Assembly (NCBI RefSeq): GCF_000423405.1
Contig: NZ_AUHX01000006.1
Span: forward strand, 124,001 to 188,000
DNA from: Mesonia mobilis DSM 19841
Lineage (GTDB): Bacteria; Bacteroidota; Bacteroidia; Flavobacteriales; Flavobacteriaceae
Direction: 5' to 3'
DNA length: 64,000 bases
In this document: piece by piece, positions 1 through 8,453 of the stretch
Layout of the letters: every line of letters starts with the position of its first letter
How positions within the stretch are numbered: position 1 is the first letter of the stretch
Translations under genes and position numbers: made by a program
The notes under the pieces: generated by a model
What the model saw: only the letters and a program-made list of their open reading frames with translations
The model's database searches: none
Told to the model about the DNA's origin: nothing

Positions 1-1
1 A

Positions 2-415
2 GCAACAACCGTAAAATGTTTGTTGCAGCTCAAAAACTATTCTGGTAAAAAGCCTTACGTGGTGGTTTCTATTGTAGATGAAAATGAAAAATACCAGCAA
101 ACCTTGTATATGCAGGGACAAGATGACGAATGGTATAACACTTTAAAAGAATGGTGGGCGCAATTAGGCAAAGACGGTAAAGAAAATATCGATGCCATAA
201 GTGGTGCGACAATTAATCCGGGAGCAAGATCGATCATCGCTTTTGAAATTCCTGAAGATAAAATCGGCAAGAATTACAAACTGCGTTTTGAAAGCGCGGT
301 AGAAGATCAAGATTACCATAAAAAAGACTTAGAAGTAGCGCTTACCAAAGAAAATTTAAAAGGAAAATTCGACGGTTCGGGGTACATTCGTTACGTGAGA
401 TTAATTGCGAATTAA
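2..415 (+). CDS. DUF2271-family periplasmic protein, C-terminal part (5' end outside window)
   Basis: The reading frame is open from the first bases of the window, so the first in-frame TTG (position 20) is not the start and the gene begins upstream. About 137 residues are visible. The segment around YVVVSIVDENEKYQQTLYMQ and the following DEWYNTLKEWW resembles the conserved core of DUF2271 proteins, small exported proteins of unknown activity. In flavobacteria they are often encoded next to PepSY-type membrane reductases and TonB-dependent iron receptors. The next gene starts 12 bases after the stop and is exactly such a PepSY reductase, so the two are probably co-transcribed. The family call is from pattern recognition; a role in iron or metal handling is inferred from context only. 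Confidence 0.7.
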   Translation, partial: ATTVKCLLQLKNYSGKKPYVVVSIVDENEKYQQTLYMQGQDDEWYNTLKEWWAQLGKDGKENIDAISGATINPGARSIIAFEIPEDKIGKNYKLRFESAVEDQDYHKKDLEVALTKENLKGKFDGSGYIRYVRLIAN

Positions 416-427
416 AATCATTTTTAA

Positions 428-2623
428 ATGATTATTTCAGTTTGGAGATACAGTCATTTAGCGTTGGCCGTATCTTCATTTTTGTTTGTGCTAACTGCTT
501 CCTTAACTGGAATCGTCTTAGCGTTTGAGCCTATTCAGCAAGAAATAGAAACGCAAACTTTCCCTGTGGAAGAAACCTCTACGGCAACTCTAATTTCAAA
601 CTTAAAAGAAAATTACCTAGAAGTTTTTGGAGTAAAAGTAGATGCTTATCAGCGCGTTTCGGTGTCGGTGCTTACCGAAGATGGCGAGATGGCAGAGTTT
701 TATGTGAATCCGCAAACGGGAGAAAAAGTAGGAGAATTAGCGCAAGAATCTTCTGTTTTTCAGTTTGCTCGTAGTTTGCACCGCTCCTTATTTTTAAAAA
801 CTACCGGAAGGTTTTTTGTTGGCCTTACTTCCTTTTTACTCTTTTTGATCAGTGCCAGCGGGCTTATACTTCTATTCAAACGCCAGCAAGGTTTTCGAAA
901 GCTATTTTCAAAAATTATAAAAGAAAACTTCTTTCAATACGGGCACGTTTATTTAGGAAGATTATTTCTTGTTCCGATCATCATTATCAGTATTTCCGGA
1001 GTTTATTTGTCGCTTTTTCAATTCAACGTTTTAAAACATCCCGTTTTTAATGCTGAATTTGATACTGAAAAAATTAGCGCAACTCCACAACTCGAAATTG
1101 CTGAAATTCCCATTTTTAAAAACACTCCGGTTGCTGAAGTAAAAAGTATTGAGTTTCCTTTTTCAACAGAAGTGAACGATTATTATGTGTTACAACTTCA
1201 AGAAGGAAGCTTTGCGGTGAACCAATTTACTGGAGAAATTTTAGATGAAAGTCTGCTTCCTGCAAGTGAAAAACTTTTTAATTACAGCTATAATTTGCAC
1301 ACCGGTGAAGGCAATCTCATTTGGTCGTTCGTGTTGTTATTGTCTTGTGTGAGTTTATTGTTTTTTATCTATTCAGGATTTAAGATCACTTTCAAAAGAA
1401 AAGCGGCTAAAATTAAAAATAAGTTCAAGCTTAAAGATTGTTCGCATCTTATTTTAGTAGGATCAGAAACAGGAAGCACGTTGCAGTTTGCGGTTTGGTT
1501 TCAGCAAGAACTTCAGCAAAAAGGAATAAAAGCTTTTGTGGCACAAATGAATGAATTTGAAGTTCATCAAAACCTTCAGCAACTCATCGTTTTTACCGCA
1601 ACTTATGGCGTTGGAGAACCACCAACAAACGCTACAAAATTTGAAGCAAAGTTGAAAGAAACTCATTTCAAAAACCCGATTCAATATAGTGTGGTTGGTT
1701 TTGGCTCGTTTGCTTATCCCGATTTTTGCAAATTTGCATACACTACAGAACAGTTGTTAGATGAAAAACAAAATGCCAATTGCTTTTTGTCGCTACACAC
1801 GATCAATAACAAATCGACAGAATCGTTTAACCGATGGTTAGCGCAATGGGGTCGATTGAGCGAGATAAATCTTCCTAAGTTTGAAGGTGAAATTGAAACT
1901 GAAAAAAGAAAAAAAGTCGCTTATCAAGTCGTAAGAAAAACAGCATTAATCTCTAACCATCAGAGTTTTTTAGTTGAATTAAAACCGGTAAAGAAACAAA
2001 AACTGAAGTCGGGAGATTTACTAGCCGTAAGTCCTGGAAAAGAGCATCACGATCGGTTGTATTCTTTGGGAATCACGTCAGAAAACACCATTTTACTAAG
2101 TGTGAAATTGCACGAAAACGGAATTTGTTCTAATTATCTTCACGATTTAAATGAAGGGGAAATTTTGCAAGCCTCTCGATTAAAAAACAAAGCTTTTTAC
2201 TTTCCGAAGCGAGCAAAAAAAGTAATGATGATTGCCACAGGAACCGGTATTGCTCCGTTTTTAGGAATGTTGGCGCATAATACCAAAAAAACACCTGTAC
2301 AACTTTATTGGGGAGCACGAGATCGTCAAGCTTTTGCATCTTATGAACAGATAATTACTTCAGCATTAAAAGAAAACCGACTTCAAGATTTTATTCCGGT
2401 GTATTCTCGAGAAGATCAGCAGCGATATGTGCAAGATCAATTAGCTGAAAATGCTTCGGAAATTGCTGAAACCCTAAAAACTGGCGGAGTTATTATGATC
2501 TGTGGTTCTGTTTTTATGCAACAAGCAGTTTTGGCTTTGCTTACTGAAATTTGCAATGATTATCAATTGAAAAATCTAAGCGACTACCAAAATCGAGGTC
2601 AGTTATTAATGGATTGTTATTAA
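428..2623 (+). CDS. PepSY-domain membrane protein fused to flavodoxin and FAD/NADPH reductase domains
   Basis: This 731-residue protein combines a membrane electron-transfer module with a cytoplasmic diflavin reductase. The N-terminal half has four hydrophobic segments (about residues 7-32, 123-148, 178-200 and 297-320) with PepSY-like extracytoplasmic regions between them. From about residue 340 a flavodoxin domain begins (VGSETGST phosphate loop, then TATYGVGEPP), followed by an FAD-binding domain (RLYSLG) and an NADPH-binding domain (ATGTGIAPFLGML near residue 603). The chain ends in an aromatic Tyr, as in ferredoxin-NADP reductases where that residue stacks on FAD. Homologous fusions are annotated as sulfite reductase flavoprotein-like; in iron-uptake loci they are thought to pass electrons from NADPH across the membrane to ferric complexes. 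Co-transcription with the DUF2271 gene just upstream is likely. The substrate is inference. Confidence 0.85.
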   Translation: MIISVWRYSHLALAVSSFLFVLTASLTGIVLAFEPIQQEIETQTFPVEETSTATLISNLKENYLEVFGVKVDAYQRVSVSVLTEDGEMAEFYVNPQTGEKVGELAQESSVFQFARSLHRSLFLKTTGRFFVGLTSFLLFLISASGLILLFKRQQGFRKLFSKIIKENFFQYGHVYLGRLFLVPIIIISISGVYLSLFQFNVLKHPVFNAEFDTEKISATPQLEIAEIPIFKNTPVAEVKSIEFPFSTEVNDYYVLQLQEGSFAVNQFTGEILDESLLPASEKLFNYSYNLHTGEGNLIWSFVLLLSCVSLLFFIYSGFKITFKRKAAKIKNKFKLKDCSHLILVGSETGSTLQFAVWFQQELQQKGIKAFVAQMNEFEVHQNLQQLIVFTATYGVGEPPTNATKFEAKLKETHFKNPIQYSVVGFGSFAYPDFCKFAYTTEQLLDEKQNANCFLSLHTINNKSTESFNRWLAQWGRLSEINLPKFEGEIETEKRKKVAYQVVRKTALISNHQSFLVELKPVKKQKLKSGDLLAVSPGKEHHDRLYSLGITSENTILLSVKLHENGICSNYLHDLNEGEILQASRLKNKAFYFPKRAKKVMMIATGTGIAPFLGMLAHNTKKTPVQLYWGARDRQAFASYEQIITSALKENRLQDFIPVYSREDQQRYVQDQLAENASEIAETLKTGGVIMICGSVFMQQAVLALLTEICNDYQLKNLSDYQNRGQLLMDCY

Positions 2624-2633
2624 GAAAGATCAC

Positions 2634-2678
2634 TTTAAACGGAATCCTATGTGTTTACTATTTTGGATTCCGTTTAAA
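2634..2678. terminator. Convergent hairpin terminator
   Basis: A perfect 14-bp inverted repeat (TTTAAACGGAATCC at 2634-2647 and its complement at 2665-2678) with a 17-base loop lies between two converging genes. There is no long T-run, so its strength is uncertain, but the position fits a bidirectional terminator. Confidence 0.6.
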
Positions 2679-2695
2679 ATGAAATGTTTTAAAAG

Positions 2696-4111
2696 TTATA
2701 ACAACGTACTTGGGCAAACGTAATCGGTGGTTTTTACATCGGTTTGTTTAATAGCATTAAAACCACCTACAACATCTTTAAAGTTATCGTAACCACGTTG
2801 TTTTAAAATTGAACTGGCGATCATACTTCTGTAGCCGCCGGCACAAAAAACGACGAAAGGTTTTTCTTTAGGGATTTCAGCTAAATGTTCATTCAGGGTG
2901 TTTAATGGAATATTTAAACTGCCTTCAACGTGTTCGGCGTCGTATTCACTTTTCTTGCGAACATCGATTAAAACGGCAGATTTTTCTTTAAAGATGGTTT
3001 CTAATTCTTCCGCAGAAATACGAGTAGCGGTATCCACTTCTTTTTCAGCATAGATCCAACTTTCCATTCCGCCTTTTAAGTAACCGATCGCGTGATCGTA
3101 ACCTACGCGAGCTAAACGAGTAATGGCTTCTTCGTGTTTACCTTCATCGGTCACTAATAAAATTTCTTGATCGATGTCTTTAATTAATTCTCCTACCCAA
3201 GGTGCATAATTACCGTCGAGGCCAATATTAATACTGTTCGGGATAAAGGCTTTTGCAAAATCGTTCGCATTTCTGGTATCTAAAATAAGCGCTTGCGAGG
3301 CGTTGGCAACTGCTTCAAATTCGTCTGGAGTTAATGGGTTTTCGGCATTATGTTTCACCTTATCAAAACTTTCGTAACCCTGAATATTCATCAACACATT
3401 TTTAGGAAAATAGCCGGGAGGTGTGGTTAAACCGTCGAGTAATTCTTTAATAAATTCTTCTTTCGACATATCGGCGCGTAAAGCATAATTGGTCTTTTTT
3501 TGGTTGCCAAGCGTATCGGTGGTTTCTTTGCTCATCTTTTTTCCGCAGGCAGAACCCGCTCCGTGATTAGGATAAACGATAAGGTCGTCGTTTAGCGGCA
3601 TAATTTTATTGCGTAAAGAATCGTAAAGATGTCCGGCAAGTTTTTCTTCAGTTAAATCTGAAACTACGTGTTGCGCCAGATCGGGTCTTCCTACATCGCC
3701 AATAAATAAAGTGTCTCCGGTAATGAGTCCGTGTTCTTTTCCGGTTTCGTCGATAAGTAAATACGTGGTGCTTTCCATCGTGTGGCCGGGAGTGTGAATT
3801 ACTTTTATTTGGTAATCGCCAAGCTTAAAAATTTGCCCGTCTTCGGCAGTAATGGCATCATAGTTTGGTTTTGCTCCAGGACCAAAAACAATTTTCGCTC
3901 CGGTTTTTTTCTGTAAATCGAGATGGCCACTCACAAAATCGGCGTGAAAATGGGTTTCAAAAACATACTTTATTTGAGCTTCATCTTTTTGCGCTCGGTT
4001 AAGGTAGGGTTGTACTTCTCGCAACGGATCAAAAATTGCAGCTTCTCCTTTACTTTCAATATAATAAGCAGCGTGTGCTAAACATCCGGTATATATTTGT
4101 TCTACTTTCAT
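2696..4111 (-). CDS. Persulfide dioxygenase-rhodanese fusion (CstB-like MBL-fold protein)
   Basis: The 471-residue protein has an N-terminal metallo-beta-lactamase domain with the iron-binding signature HFHADFVSGH (residues 54-63), HTPGH ending at His110 and TGDTLFIGD around Asp133. Two rhodanese domains follow. The first (about 262-355) lacks a catalytic Cys and is a pseudo-rhodanese; the second (about 365-460) has CAGGYR with Cys423. A conserved GAGSACG segment (Cys189) also lies in the MBL domain. This order matches staphylococcal CstB, which oxidises persulfides to sulfite and thiosulfate in sulfide detoxification. No sulfide:quinone reductase or CstR-type repressor is visible nearby, so regulation is unknown. 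It is transcribed alone, convergent with the PepSY reductase gene. Confidence 0.85.
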   Translation of the reverse strand: MKVEQIYTGCLAHAAYYIESKGEAAIFDPLREVQPYLNRAQKDEAQIKYVFETHFHADFVSGHLDLQKKTGAKIVFGPGAKPNYDAITAEDGQIFKLGDYQIKVIHTPGHTMESTTYLLIDETGKEHGLITGDTLFIGDVGRPDLAQHVVSDLTEEKLAGHLYDSLRNKIMPLNDDLIVYPNHGAGSACGKKMSKETTDTLGNQKKTNYALRADMSKEEFIKELLDGLTTPPGYFPKNVLMNIQGYESFDKVKHNAENPLTPDEFEAVANASQALILDTRNANDFAKAFIPNSINIGLDGNYAPWVGELIKDIDQEILLVTDEGKHEEAITRLARVGYDHAIGYLKGGMESWIYAEKEVDTATRISAEELETIFKEKSAVLIDVRKKSEYDAEHVEGSLNIPLNTLNEHLAEIPKEKPFVVFCAGGYRSMIASSILKQRGYDNFKDVVGGFNAIKQTDVKTTDYVCPSTLL

Positions 4112-4346
4112 AATACTAAATTTTAAATTCTGAAGTAAAAATAATTCTGTTTTTCAGGAAGTTATGTAACTCTAGTTGCAAAGCTTACACGATAAAATTT
4201 CTTAAAAAATGACAATGATCAGTAACTGAAAATAAATTGGGTTGAATTCTGATTTTTCTTGTAAATAGAAAGTTGAAGTAAAATGAAGTTGAAACATTTA
4301 TGATTTATTTTAGAACTAGATGAAAAGGCAAGTGATTTGAATTTCT

Positions 4347-4354
4347 TAATTTTG
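4347..4354 (+). promoter_or_regulatory. Candidate -7 promoter element TAATTTTG of the AraC gene
   Basis: The octamer fits the Bacteroidota TAnnTTTG consensus and ends four bases before the regulator's ATG. Transcription would start at or next to the start codon, giving a leaderless mRNA. No convincing TTG is seen at the -33 distance. Confidence 0.45.
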
Positions 4355-4358
4355 AAGC

Positions 4359-5255
4359 ATGAGTAAAAAACAAGAACGTTCGATATCAGAATTTAATAAT
4401 GAATTAAAACTGAAAGGTTTTAATATTTTTCAGATTGAAAAAGATAGCTACGCGACTAAAGCTTATAGCCGTAAAGATTTTTACAAGATTTGCTTAACGA
4501 CCGGAAAAAGTAGAATTCATTATTCAGATAAAAGTTACAATCACGAAGGCACGGTCTTGTTTTTTGGTAATCCTCACATTCCTTACTCTTGGGAAACACT
4601 TTCAACAGAATATGTAGGTTATACGTGTTTATTTTCTGAAGAATTTTTATCCTTATCTAAACGTTCAGAAAGTTTACAGCAGTCACCACTTTTTAAAGTA
4701 GATGGTACGCCGGTTTTAAAAATTTCTGAAGATCAGCGTTTATTTCTCAATACCATTTTTGAGAAAATGATGCAGGAGCAAAAGACCGATTATACCTATA
4801 AAGACGATCTTATTAGAAATTACATTAACCTCATAATTCACGAGGCATTAAAGTTAGAACCTTCTCAAAATTATTACCAACATCAAAATGCGTTATCACG
4901 TTTGGCAAATGTGTTTCTAGAATTACTGGAGCGACAATTCCCAATAGAAGGTATCGATAAACCTTTGGCGTTGAGAACCGCTAAAGATTATGCGAAAAAC
5001 CTTTCGGTACATGTTAATTACCTGAATCGCGCGGTTAAAGAAGTTACGGGGCATTCTACCACGAGCCACATTAACAACAGAATTATACATGAAGCGAAAG
5101 CTTTACTGTTACATACCGATTGGAATATTAGCGATGTTGCTTATTCATTAGGTTTCGATTATCCTACGTATTTCAATAACTTCTTTAAAAAAGCCACGGG
5201 AACCAATCCCGGTACGTATAGAACTTCTCATATCTCGACAAATAAAGCTTCTTAA
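4359..5255 (+). CDS. AraC/XylS-family transcriptional regulator
   Basis: A 298-residue protein with an N-terminal ligand-sensing half (about 1-190; it includes a cupin-like stretch ending in FFGNPHIPYSWE) and a C-terminal double helix-turn-helix domain (about 205-290). The DNA-binding half shows AKNLSVHVNYLNRAVKEVTG and the diagnostic second-helix segment ISDVAYSLGFDYPTYFNNFFKK, typical of AraC proteins. It lies directly upstream of the cupin and alcohol dehydrogenase genes on the same strand, separated by 313 bases. It is therefore the natural candidate to control them. The effector is unknown. The start is set by the ATG immediately after a -7 promoter box. Confidence 0.9.
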   Translation: MSKKQERSISEFNNELKLKGFNIFQIEKDSYATKAYSRKDFYKICLTTGKSRIHYSDKSYNHEGTVLFFGNPHIPYSWETLSTEYVGYTCLFSEEFLSLSKRSESLQQSPLFKVDGTPVLKISEDQRLFLNTIFEKMMQEQKTDYTYKDDLIRNYINLIIHEALKLEPSQNYYQHQNALSRLANVFLELLERQFPIEGIDKPLALRTAKDYAKNLSVHVNYLNRAVKEVTGHSTTSHINNRIIHEAKALLLHTDWNISDVAYSLGFDYPTYFNNFFKKATGTNPGTYRTSHISTNKAS

Positions 5256-5568
5256 ATAATTAAGATTTTCAAACTTTAAATTGATTTGTAGCTGAAATAA
5301 TATTGCATCTACATTGATATATCTTATATCGTGTAATTACCTTTATGTTTTTCAAGTATGAAGTAGGGAAGACACTTTTAGATTAGATAACTTATTGACT
5401 TTTTATTATTTAATTTTAGTTTTCTTTAGCAATATTCCTGTTCAATTTATAGCTAATTTAATATCTAGTGTTGAATTTCTTAAGTTTTGATTTGATTTTC
5501 GTTATCGCAAATAAGGGGTTTAGAATTACTTTTGTGTAAGAATTTGAAACCAACTGAAAATCAGATTT
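5256..5568. other. 313-base intergenic region between the AraC regulator and the cupin operon
   Basis: Very AT-rich, with no convincing ORF, RNA gene or terminator hairpin. It contains the candidate -7 box at 5527-5534 for the downstream operon, and is the most likely place for the AraC protein to bind. I could not pick out a clear direct-repeat operator. Confidence 0.5.
5527..5534 (+). promoter_or_regulatory. Candidate -7 promoter element TACTTTTG of the cupin/ADH operon
   Basis: Exact fit to TAnnTTTG, 34 bases before the lipoprotein cupin start. There is no TTG at the expected 17-23 base distance upstream, which would be consistent with an activator-dependent promoter (inference). Confidence 0.45.
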
Positions 5569-6120
5569 ATGAAAAAGATCAACCTTAGAAACTCCTTATT
5601 AGCAAGTTCACTATTTAGTGTGTTGCTTTTAGGAAGCTGTAAAGAGAATACTTCAACAGAAACTAGCGAAACAACTTCAGAAGAAACGGCACAAACAGAA
5701 ACTTCAATTTCAGAAGAATCAGAAGAAAGTGAACTTGATTTTATTTTTCCGAAGGAAAATAAAGGTCCAGATAAAACTTTTACCGGTAATGCTTACAATA
5801 TTGGCTTAGTTGCTCCAGATTCTACATATACCACTGCAGTTGGAAATGTATATTTTGAACCAGGCGGAAGAAGTAACTGGCATACGCATCCAGGTGGTCA
5901 AATTTTAATTATTACAGACGGGAAAGGTTATCACCAAATAGAAGGGCAGCCAAAAGAAATTATGGAAAAAGGTGACGTGATTAAATGTCCCCCAAATACA
6001 AGACACTGGCACGGAGCTAGCCAAGATACCGGCGTGCAGCAAATGTACATCGTTCCAAATACCGAAAAAGGAGTTGTTAACTGGATGGAAGCCGTTTCAG
6101 ACGAAGTTTACAATCAATAA
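5569..6120 (+). CDS. Lipoprotein cupin, hydroxynitrile-lyase-like fold
   Basis: A 183-residue lipoprotein. The signal peptide ends in the lipobox LLGSC with Cys24 as the acylated residue, followed by a Ser/Thr/Glu-rich linker to about residue 58. The rest is one cupin domain with the metal-binding pattern WHTHPGGQ (His105, His107, Gln111) and RHWHGAS (His146/His148). This 2-His-Gln-His set is the one known from the small manganese cupins typified by Granulicella hydroxynitrile lyase. The domain and its C-terminal ending (VSDEVYNQ) closely parallel the cytoplasmic cupin encoded at 7387, so the two are paralogues. It heads an operon with a Tat-exported alcohol dehydrogenase 27 bases downstream. 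The true substrate is unknown. Confidence 0.85.
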   Translation: MKKINLRNSLLASSLFSVLLLGSCKENTSTETSETTSEETAQTETSISEESEESELDFIFPKENKGPDKTFTGNAYNIGLVAPDSTYTTAVGNVYFEPGGRSNWHTHPGGQILIITDGKGYHQIEGQPKEIMEKGDVIKCPPNTRHWHGASQDTGVQQMYIVPNTEKGVVNWMEAVSDEVYNQ

Positions 6121-6147
6121 AAAAGCAAACTTTTTAATTCAATTAAG

Positions 6148-7350
6148 ATGAACAATAATAATTCAAGAAGGAAATTCCTTCAGCAATCAGCCATGGCAGG
6201 AGCAGCAGTAGTTGCCAGTCCATTAAATACATTTTCAGCCACTAATAGCGAAATCATAGGAGAGGTAGAAGAGGGGATCTTAGATGTGACAAAAAATATT
6301 AAAACAAAAGGCTATGCTGCTACCGATGAATCAGGCGAGTTAAGTCCTTGGGAATTTGAGAGAAGACCTGTTGGGGATGATGATATTCTTATAGATATTA
6401 ATTTTGCCAGCATTTGTCATTCAGATATTCACCAAGAAAAAGGACACTGGGGAGAACAAGAATATCCACAGGTTCCAGGTCATGAGATCGTAGGTGTGGT
6501 GGCTGCTGTAGGTAAGAATGTAACCAAATTTAAAGTTGGAGACCGTGTAGGTGTAGGTTGTATGGTAGATAGCTGTATGGAATGTAGTACTTGTAAGGCC
6601 GGTGAAGAACAGTTTTGTGAACGTGGACAAACAAAGTTTACTTACGGAGCGCCATCTAAAGCAGAACCAACCGGAATTACTCAAGGTGGTTATTCAGATA
6701 AATTGGTAGTAAGAGATCACTTTGCGGTACATATTCCAGATAATATAAGTTTCGAAGAAGCTGCACCCTTACTTTGTGCCGGGATAACTACCTACTCTCC
6801 ATTAATGCGTGCGCAATTTAAAGTAGGAGATAAAGTAGGTGTTGCCGGGATTGGTGGTTTAGGACATTTAGCAGTAAGAATAGCAGTTTCTAAAGGAGCA
6901 AAAGTTTATGCTTTTACTACCAGCGAAGATAAAGTTGAAGATATAAAATCTTGGGGTGTAGAAGAAGTGATTGTTGTAGATGACGAATTTAAAAATATGC
7001 AGGCTTACAACAAGACGCTAGATTATATGATTTCTACCATTCCGTATCAATTTAATGTAGCTGCTTATGTAATGTGTTTAAAACCTGGCGGAACATTCAC
7101 TTTTGTAGGGATGCCAGAAAAATCTGAAATCACATTGAATAACCTTATGTTGGCTTTTGCATGTGTGAATTTTAATTCTTCACTAATTGGTGGAATTCCA
7201 GAAACTCAGGAAGTTGTAAATTACTGTGCAGATAACGGCATTAAACCTTCCATAGAGATCATTAATGCAGAAGAGATCAACGAGGCTTGGGATAAAGTGG
7301 TGAACAAAAAAGCAAGATATCGTTACGTGATCGACGCGGCTACTTTCTAA
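6148..7350 (+). CDS. Tat-exported zinc-dependent alcohol dehydrogenase (cinnamyl-alcohol dehydrogenase family)
   Basis: A 400-residue medium-chain dehydrogenase with a twin-arginine signal at its N-terminus (SRRKFLQQSAMAGAAVV, residues 6-22). All catalytic-zinc ligands are present: Cys90 (ICHSDIH), His112-Glu113 (PGHEIVG) and Cys210. So are the four structural-zinc cysteines (143, 146, 149, 157). The nucleotide-binding loop GIGGLG lies at 234-239. The family reduces aldehydes with NADPH, as in YahK and cinnamyl alcohol dehydrogenases. Export is odd for an enzyme that needs a soluble nicotinamide cofactor; Tat export would allow folding with cofactor and zinc before transport. It sits between two related cupin genes in one operon, suggesting a shared aldehyde or alcohol pathway (inference). 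Confidence 0.88.
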   Translation: MNNNNSRRKFLQQSAMAGAAVVASPLNTFSATNSEIIGEVEEGILDVTKNIKTKGYAATDESGELSPWEFERRPVGDDDILIDINFASICHSDIHQEKGHWGEQEYPQVPGHEIVGVVAAVGKNVTKFKVGDRVGVGCMVDSCMECSTCKAGEEQFCERGQTKFTYGAPSKAEPTGITQGGYSDKLVVRDHFAVHIPDNISFEEAAPLLCAGITTYSPLMRAQFKVGDKVGVAGIGGLGHLAVRIAVSKGAKVYAFTTSEDKVEDIKSWGVEEVIVVDDEFKNMQAYNKTLDYMISTIPYQFNVAAYVMCLKPGGTFTFVGMPEKSEITLNNLMLAFACVNFNSSLIGGIPETQEVVNYCADNGIKPSIEIINAEEINEAWDKVVNKKARYRYVIDAATF

Positions 7351-7386
7351 AAGCTTAAAAGAAAAGAAAAAGAAAAATAAAATGTT

Positions 7387-7785
7387 ATGGATATTACGAA
7401 GAATAAAAACATCGATTCTGTAAAAGGACCAGAAGATTATTTTACTGGAAGCGTAAGATTAGATCCTTTATACGGGCAAAAAGAAAACATTACAAAAGGA
7501 GCCGGAGCATTGGTGACTTTTGAAGCCGGAGCAAGAACTGCGTGGCATACGCATCCTGCCGGTCAAACCTTAATCATCACTTCTGGTGCTGGTTGGGTAC
7601 AACGTGAAGGCGGCCCAATCGAAGAAGTTGGTCCTGGTGATGTAGTTTGGTTTCCACCAGAAGAAAAACACTGGCACGGCGCTTCTCCTAACAAAGCAAT
7701 GAGTCATATTGCGATTCAGGAAGAGAAAGACGGTAAAGTGGTAGACTGGTTAGAAAAAGTTTCAGACGAACAATACCAAAAATAA
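7387..7785 (+). CDS. Small cupin, (R)-mandelonitrile-lyase (GtHNL) type
   Basis: A 132-residue single-domain cupin without a signal peptide. It matches the Granulicella tundricola hydroxynitrile lyase almost motif by motif as I recall that sequence: a [15 protein letters not shown] start, [31 protein letters not shown] and a VSDEQYQK end. The manganese ligands correspond to His54, His56, Gln60 and His95. That enzyme splits cyanohydrins into an aldehyde and HCN, although the natural role of most family members is not known. It is the last gene before a strong hairpin at 7807-7838, so the operon is lipoprotein cupin, dehydrogenase, cupin. Confidence 0.88.
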   Translation: MDITKNKNIDSVKGPEDYFTGSVRLDPLYGQKENITKGAGALVTFEAGARTAWHTHPAGQTLIITSGAGWVQREGGPIEEVGPGDVVWFPPEEKHWHGASPNKAMSHIAIQEEKDGKVVDWLEKVSDEQYQK

Positions 7786-7806
7786 TCTACAAATTGTATG
7801 ATTTAA

Positions 7807-7838
7807 AAATGCCGGTAATTCTATGAATTCCGGCATTT
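7807..7838 (+). terminator. Hairpin terminator after the cupin operon
   Basis: Left arm AAATGCCGG (7807-7815) pairs with CCGGCATTT (7830-7838), and the stem extends inward by AATTC/GAATT with one bulged T. The tract after it is only weakly T-rich. Confidence 0.75.
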
Positions 7839-7875
7839 CATCTTTCTCAATAAAAAAACTAAGATTAGATAATTT

Positions 7876-8442
7876 ATGAGTGCAACTAAGAAAAATATTT
7901 TCGAGCGATTACTGGCCAATGAAGTGATCCCGATGGACGACCCCGATTATGGCGACGTTCGTGTAGCTGTTGAAGAAACAATGGGACTCAACCTAAAATT
8001 GAATAATGCTGAAGGTTTAGATGAAGTAAGAAAATATCTGGGAGAGATTATTGGCACTGAAGTCGACAAAACCACCACTTTGTTCACTCCGTTTTACACC
8101 AATGTCGGCAGGCACATCAAATTGGGTAAAAACGTATTTATCAATCACGCGTGTAGTTTTCTGGATCTTGGCGGAATTGAAATTGAAGACAATGTAATGA
8201 TTGGTCCGCGTGTGAATATTTCTTCGGAAAATCACCCTACAGAAATAGGAAAACGAAACACGATGGTTCCACTGAAGGTGACCATTAAAAAAGGAGCCTG
8301 GCTAGGCGCAAATGTAACGGTGTTACCTGGAGTGACCATTGGTGAAAATTCAGTAGTTGCAGCCGGAGCTTTGGTCAATAAAGATGTTGAACCTAATAGT
8401 GTATACGCGAGAATTCCTGCCAAAAAGATTAAAGAATTATAA
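7876..8442 (+). CDS. Hexapeptide-repeat sugar O-acetyltransferase (maltose/galactoside acetyltransferase type)
   Basis: A 188-residue left-handed beta-helix acyltransferase. The helical N-terminal part (about 1-60) resembles the maltose acetyltransferase lead region. It is followed by hexapeptide turns, from VFINHACSFLDLGGIEIEDN to LGANVTVLPGVTIGENSVVAAGALV. His120 in SSENHP fits the catalytic histidine of the family, which transfers acetyl from acetyl-CoA to sugar hydroxyls. The acceptor cannot be predicted. It lies behind the terminator of the cupin operon and 11 bases before the DUF2255 gene, so it probably starts a second small transcription unit. Confidence 0.88.
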   Translation: MSATKKNIFERLLANEVIPMDDPDYGDVRVAVEETMGLNLKLNNAEGLDEVRKYLGEIIGTEVDKTTTLFTPFYTNVGRHIKLGKNVFINHACSFLDLGGIEIEDNVMIGPRVNISSENHPTEIGKRNTMVPLKVTIKKGAWLGANVTVLPGVTIGENSVVAAGALVNKDVEPNSVYARIPAKKIKEL

Positions 8443-8453
8443 AATTTAGAACG

